Source of the DNA: Adhaeribacter soli
GTDB taxonomy: Bacteria; Bacteroidota; Bacteroidia; Cytophagales; Hymenobacteraceae
Assembly (NCBI RefSeq): GCF_008727925.1
Contig: NZ_VTWT01000011.1
Location: 62,001 to 126,000, forward strand
Direction of reading: 5' to 3'
Length of the DNA stretch: 64,000 nt
Shown here: positions 61,393 through 64,000 of the stretch, piece by piece
Position numbering within the stretch: the first letter of the stretch is position 1
Layout: each line of letters begins with the position of its first letter
The notes under the pieces: model-generated
The model's input: the letters and a program-made list of their open reading frames with translations, nothing else
Databases searched by the model: none
Told to the model about the DNA's origin: nothing
Made by a program: the position numbers and the translations under genes

Positions 61393-62795
61393 AACGAAAC
61401 CCGGCCACTATTTTTATTGCCACAGCTTTAGCGGTTTTGCTGCTGGGTATGTTCTTCGGCATGCTGGCGGCGGCGCAATACGTGTTGCCCGGTTTTCTGA
61501 AAGAAGCATTGCCTTTTACCAAGCTCCGGCCCCTGCACGTTTCCATGGTGGTTTTCTGGTTGTTGCTCGGGGCTTCGGGCTGCGTATATTATTTTTTAGG
61601 GGCTGAAAAACTGCTGAAACGCCGCATCCGCAAATGGATATTCCTGCATTACGGGTTGGTTTGTTTCGTAGCCATTGGCAGCGCCGTCGCTTATTTTACG
61701 GGTAACTTTGGCGGACGCGAATACTGGGAATTTCCGCCGTATTTAGCCATTCCGTTGGTGCTGGCCTGGTTCGTTTTTCTGGGCGTTTTCTGGCGGTCGG
61801 TATCCGGGAAAGTAAAACGCTGGCCGGTTTATTACTGGATGTGGCTTACCGGAATCGTGTTTTTTATTCTTTCCCTGGCCGAATCGTATTTGTGGCTGCT
61901 GCCTTATTTCGGCAGCGACCTGGTGCGCGACATGGCCGTGCAATGGAAAAGCTACGGCGCGATTGTAGGTTCCTGGAACCAGCTCATTTACGGCGCGGCC
62001 TTTTTTTTAATGGCCAAAATTAGCGGCGACAACAGCTTTGCTTTTTCGCGCAAAACCTTCTTTTTCTGGTTCCTGGGTTTAACCAATCTTATGTTCAACT
62101 GGGGCCACCACATTTACGCGCTGCCGGTTTCGCCTTTCATCAAGCACACGGCTTACCTTATTAGTATGACGGAGCTTTTGATCTTCGGAAAGATTCTCTG
62201 GGAGTGGAAACACAGCGTAAGTGAAATGCGGCAGTATTTCTACCGGATTCCCTATCGTTTTTTAGTTGCCGCAGATGTTTGGGTTTTTCTGAATTTAGGT
62301 GTAGCGATTTTAATGTCCATACCGGCCCTGAACCTGCACACGCACGGCACGCACGTTACGGTAGCGCACGCCATGGGAACCACCATCGGCATTAACTCCA
62401 TGATCCTGCTTGCCCTGGCATACTACATTTTCGGTCAGGTTTTCGGTCCGCTTTCTGGGAAAGGTTTAACCAAAGCGAAGTTCGGGTATTGGCTGAGCAA
62501 CGGCAGTCTGCTGGTTTTCTGGCTGGCCTTAATGGGCGCGGGTTTAACCAATGCCTGGTTCCAATGGTATGAACCGGACATGCCGCACGCCCTTTTAATG
62601 CAGCAACTGGTACCGTTTTTTGCTGTTTTCGTCCTTGCCGGAATTTTCCTTTTTATCGGTTTCGCGCTGGTTGTTTTCCCGCTGCTGCAACAATTCATTT
62701 CCGGTAAAAAAACGCCGGCAGATCCTTCCATTATTTTACCAACTGAAATTTCAGAAACATCTAAAAAGAAAGAATATGCAAACGAATACGCTTAA
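61389..62795 (+). CDS. norB: NorB-like nitric oxide reductase large subunit with non-canonical active-site residues
   Basis: The 468-residue protein has 12 helices as in NorB and overlaps norC by 4 bases. Recognisable ligands: H50 (low-spin heme, LRPLHVSMVVFW), H240/H241 (iron-B pair, NWGHHIYALP), H327 (heme b3, VAHAMG) and E262 (SMTELLIF). By eye, in the segment around residues 189-203 (GAIVGSWNQLIYG) the canonical NorB iron-B histidine and two glutamates are replaced by Gly, Gly and Gln. The second low-spin heme His after H327 appears to be Met329. It may be a divergent NO reductase family of Bacteroidota rather than classical cNOR. The assignment rests on norC, context and shared motifs. 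Confidence 0.75.
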   Translation: MKRNPATIFIATALAVLLLGMFFGMLAAAQYVLPGFLKEALPFTKLRPLHVSMVVFWLLLGASGCVYYFLGAEKLLKRRIRKWIFLHYGLVCFVAIGSAVAYFTGNFGGREYWEFPPYLAIPLVLAWFVFLGVFWRSVSGKVKRWPVYYWMWLTGIVFFILSLAESYLWLLPYFGSDLVRDMAVQWKSYGAIVGSWNQLIYGAAFFLMAKISGDNSFAFSRKTFFFWFLGLTNLMFNWGHHIYALPVSPFIKHTAYLISMTELLIFGKILWEWKHSVSEMRQYFYRIPYRFLVAADVWVFLNLGVAILMSIPALNLHTHGTHVTVAHAMGTTIGINSMILLALAYYIFGQVFGPLSGKGLTKAKFGYWLSNGSLLVFWLALMGAGLTNAWFQWYEPDMPHALLMQQLVPFFAVFVLAGIFLFIGFALVVFPLLQQFISGKKTPADPSIILPTEISETSKKKEYANEYA

Positions 62796-63975
62796 TTCTA
62801 AAAGTGCCGCCCAACCCGATTTTAACAATCTGGTAAATGCCTTTGCGCATAAATCCGATAACGAACTCCGGCTGGCTTACTGGCTTTTTAAGGTCGTGAA
62901 TATTCCGGCGCTCATGAAGTTTTCTACCACCGCTGCCAGGTGGAGCCTGAATTTCGGGTTGCCGGTTAAAAGTCTTTTGAAAGGCACCATTTACCGGCAT
63001 TTTTGCGGCGGCGAAACCGTGAAAGAAGCCTTGCACGTAGTAGACAAACTGCACGATTTTCAGGTAAGCACGGTGCTCGATTACGCTGCCGAAGCCGAAG
63101 TGACCGAAGAAGGTTTTGAGTACGTAAAAAACCAGATCCTGAATAATATTTCGCTCGCTAAAAAGAACCCCGGCATTGGCTACATCAGCGTGAAAATGAC
63201 TGGATTGGGCAACCCCGATATCTTCGAAAAAGTAACTTTAGGAAGGAAGCTTTCGGAGGCAGAAGATTTCTCCATGGAACGCACCTTTTACCGCCTGCAC
63301 GAGATCTGCAAACGCGCTTCCGAAGCCGGCATCAGTCTGTACATCGACGCCGAAGAAAGCTGGATCCAGAAACCGATCGACGACATGGCCGAGAAAATGA
63401 TGCGCATGTACAACCAGCAACGCACCGTGGTTTTCAATACGCTGCAAATGTACCGCACCGACCGCCTGGCATATCTCAAAGATCTCATTCACCGCATGGA
63501 AGACCGGCCGGGTTTATTAGGAATTAAACTGGTGCGGGGTGCTTACTGGGAAAAAGAACGGGAACGCGCCGCGCAAAACGGTCAGTCCTCGCCGGTTTTC
63601 GATACCAAGGAAGGTACTGATAAAAGCTTCGACGATGCTATTTTGCTTTGCCTTCGCCACCTGCCCAAAGTGCACCTGTGCATTGCCACGCACAACCAGA
63701 AAAGCACCGAACTGCTGGTAAACGAAATAAACAATAGCAACATCCGCTTTCACCATAAAGTGCTGCACTTTTCGCAACTCTACGGCATGAGCGATAACCT
63801 GACGTTTGCCTTGGCGAAAGCCGGTTTTTCCGCCTCCAAATATTTACCCTACGGCGAAGTGAAAAAAGCCATGCCTTACCTCATGCGCCGCGCCGAAGAG
63901 AACACCGCTATCGCCGGACAAATGAGCCGCGAACTGAACCTGCTGGAAGCCGAAATGAAGCGGAGGAATTTATAA
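62776..63975 (+). CDS. Proline dehydrogenase
   Basis: The 399-residue FAD-dependent barrel oxidises proline to pyrroline-5-carboxylate. Motifs: YISVKMTGLGNPDIF, LYIDAEESWIQKP, LLGIKLVRGAYWEKER, CIATHNQKS and YLPYGEVKKAMPYLMRRAEENT, the last two being substrate- and FAD-binding signatures. The reading frame is open upstream inside norB, but conserved sequence begins at ATG 62776 (AGAA-rich leader), which overlaps the norB end by 20 bases. This overlap suggests translational coupling with norB, an unexpected pairing. No P5C dehydrogenase is in the window. Confidence 0.88.
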   Translation: MQTNTLNSKSAAQPDFNNLVNAFAHKSDNELRLAYWLFKVVNIPALMKFSTTAARWSLNFGLPVKSLLKGTIYRHFCGGETVKEALHVVDKLHDFQVSTVLDYAAEAEVTEEGFEYVKNQILNNISLAKKNPGIGYISVKMTGLGNPDIFEKVTLGRKLSEAEDFSMERTFYRLHEICKRASEAGISLYIDAEESWIQKPIDDMAEKMMRMYNQQRTVVFNTLQMYRTDRLAYLKDLIHRMEDRPGLLGIKLVRGAYWEKERERAAQNGQSSPVFDTKEGTDKSFDDAILLCLRHLPKVHLCIATHNQKSTELLVNEINNSNIRFHHKVLHFSQLYGMSDNLTFALAKAGFSASKYLPYGEVKKAMPYLMRRAEENTAIAGQMSRELNLLEAEMKRRNL

Positions 63976-64000
63976 AAATGCTTGGGTTTCGGGCCAGAAA

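Noticed and set aside
62620-62775. Longer start for proline dehydrogenase
   Set aside because: The upstream codons lie inside the conserved end of norB in another frame; the family sequence starts at 62776.

Overview
The window looks like chromosomal DNA of a Bacteroidota member, most likely Cytophagales and Hymenobacteraceae-like. The evidence is a very large secreted protein with a type IX secretion (T9SS) C-terminal sorting domain, a TonB-dependent receptor with an N-terminal carboxypeptidase-regulatory-like domain, a GT117/DUF2723 membrane protein, weak Shine-Dalgarno sites, and many palindromic intergenic repeats of the sort common in this phylum. The genus assignment is inference. I see no tRNA, rRNA, CRISPR array, prophage or intact insertion sequence.

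Layout. 0-9 kb holds the start of a lipoprotein cut by the window edge, a MalT-like LuxR regulator, a 67-residue conserved protein, a TonB-dependent receptor, and a polysaccharide-lyase-like lipoprotein whose signal peptide almost matches that of the edge gene. 9.5-9.9 kb holds a decayed cardiolipin synthase pseudogene that breaks at a repeat remnant. 10-18.3 kb holds an HdeD-like protein and then a complete catechol branch of the beta-ketoadipate pathway: catB, catC, catA, pcaD, a fused pcaI-pcaJ, an FUSC-like membrane protein and pcaF. Large nested repeats interrupt this cluster twice. 19-22.7 kb holds a beta-carbonic anhydrase and a quinone-stress-like cassette (VOC dioxygenase, cupin, MhqD-like esterase, small GNAT). 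23.3-28.8 kb holds a response regulator and histidine kinase divergent from a GT117 protein, with six helically phased TTAAC-type boxes between them. 29.5-39.1 kb is one gene for a 3225-residue multidomain T9SS-secreted protein. 39.8-45.5 kb holds a three-gene RND efflux operon and a half-size EamA transporter. 45.6-49 kb holds an Rrf2 regulator, nadA and nadB.

49.4-62.8 kb is a nitric-oxide and low-oxygen module: a small conserved protein, a MIP18-type metal-sulfur assembly factor, two heme-copper-oxidase-like membrane proteins, a DUF1858-DUF2249 protein, hemerythrin, a DUF2249-RIC fusion, a class II (B12) ribonucleotide reductase, a thioredoxin-fold protein, a lipoprotein, and norC-norB. 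By eye the NorB-like subunit lacks several canonical active-site residues. A shared palindrome precedes the RIC gene and lies in the norC intergenic region, and the nearby Rrf2 protein has an IscR/NsrR-type cysteine triad. Together these suggest an NO-responsive regulon. The window ends with proline dehydrogenase overlapping the 3' end of norB.

At least eight families of intergenic inverted repeats are present, including three complete MITE-like elements with 27-bp terminal inverted repeats, two nested elements and a 52-bp perfect palindrome.
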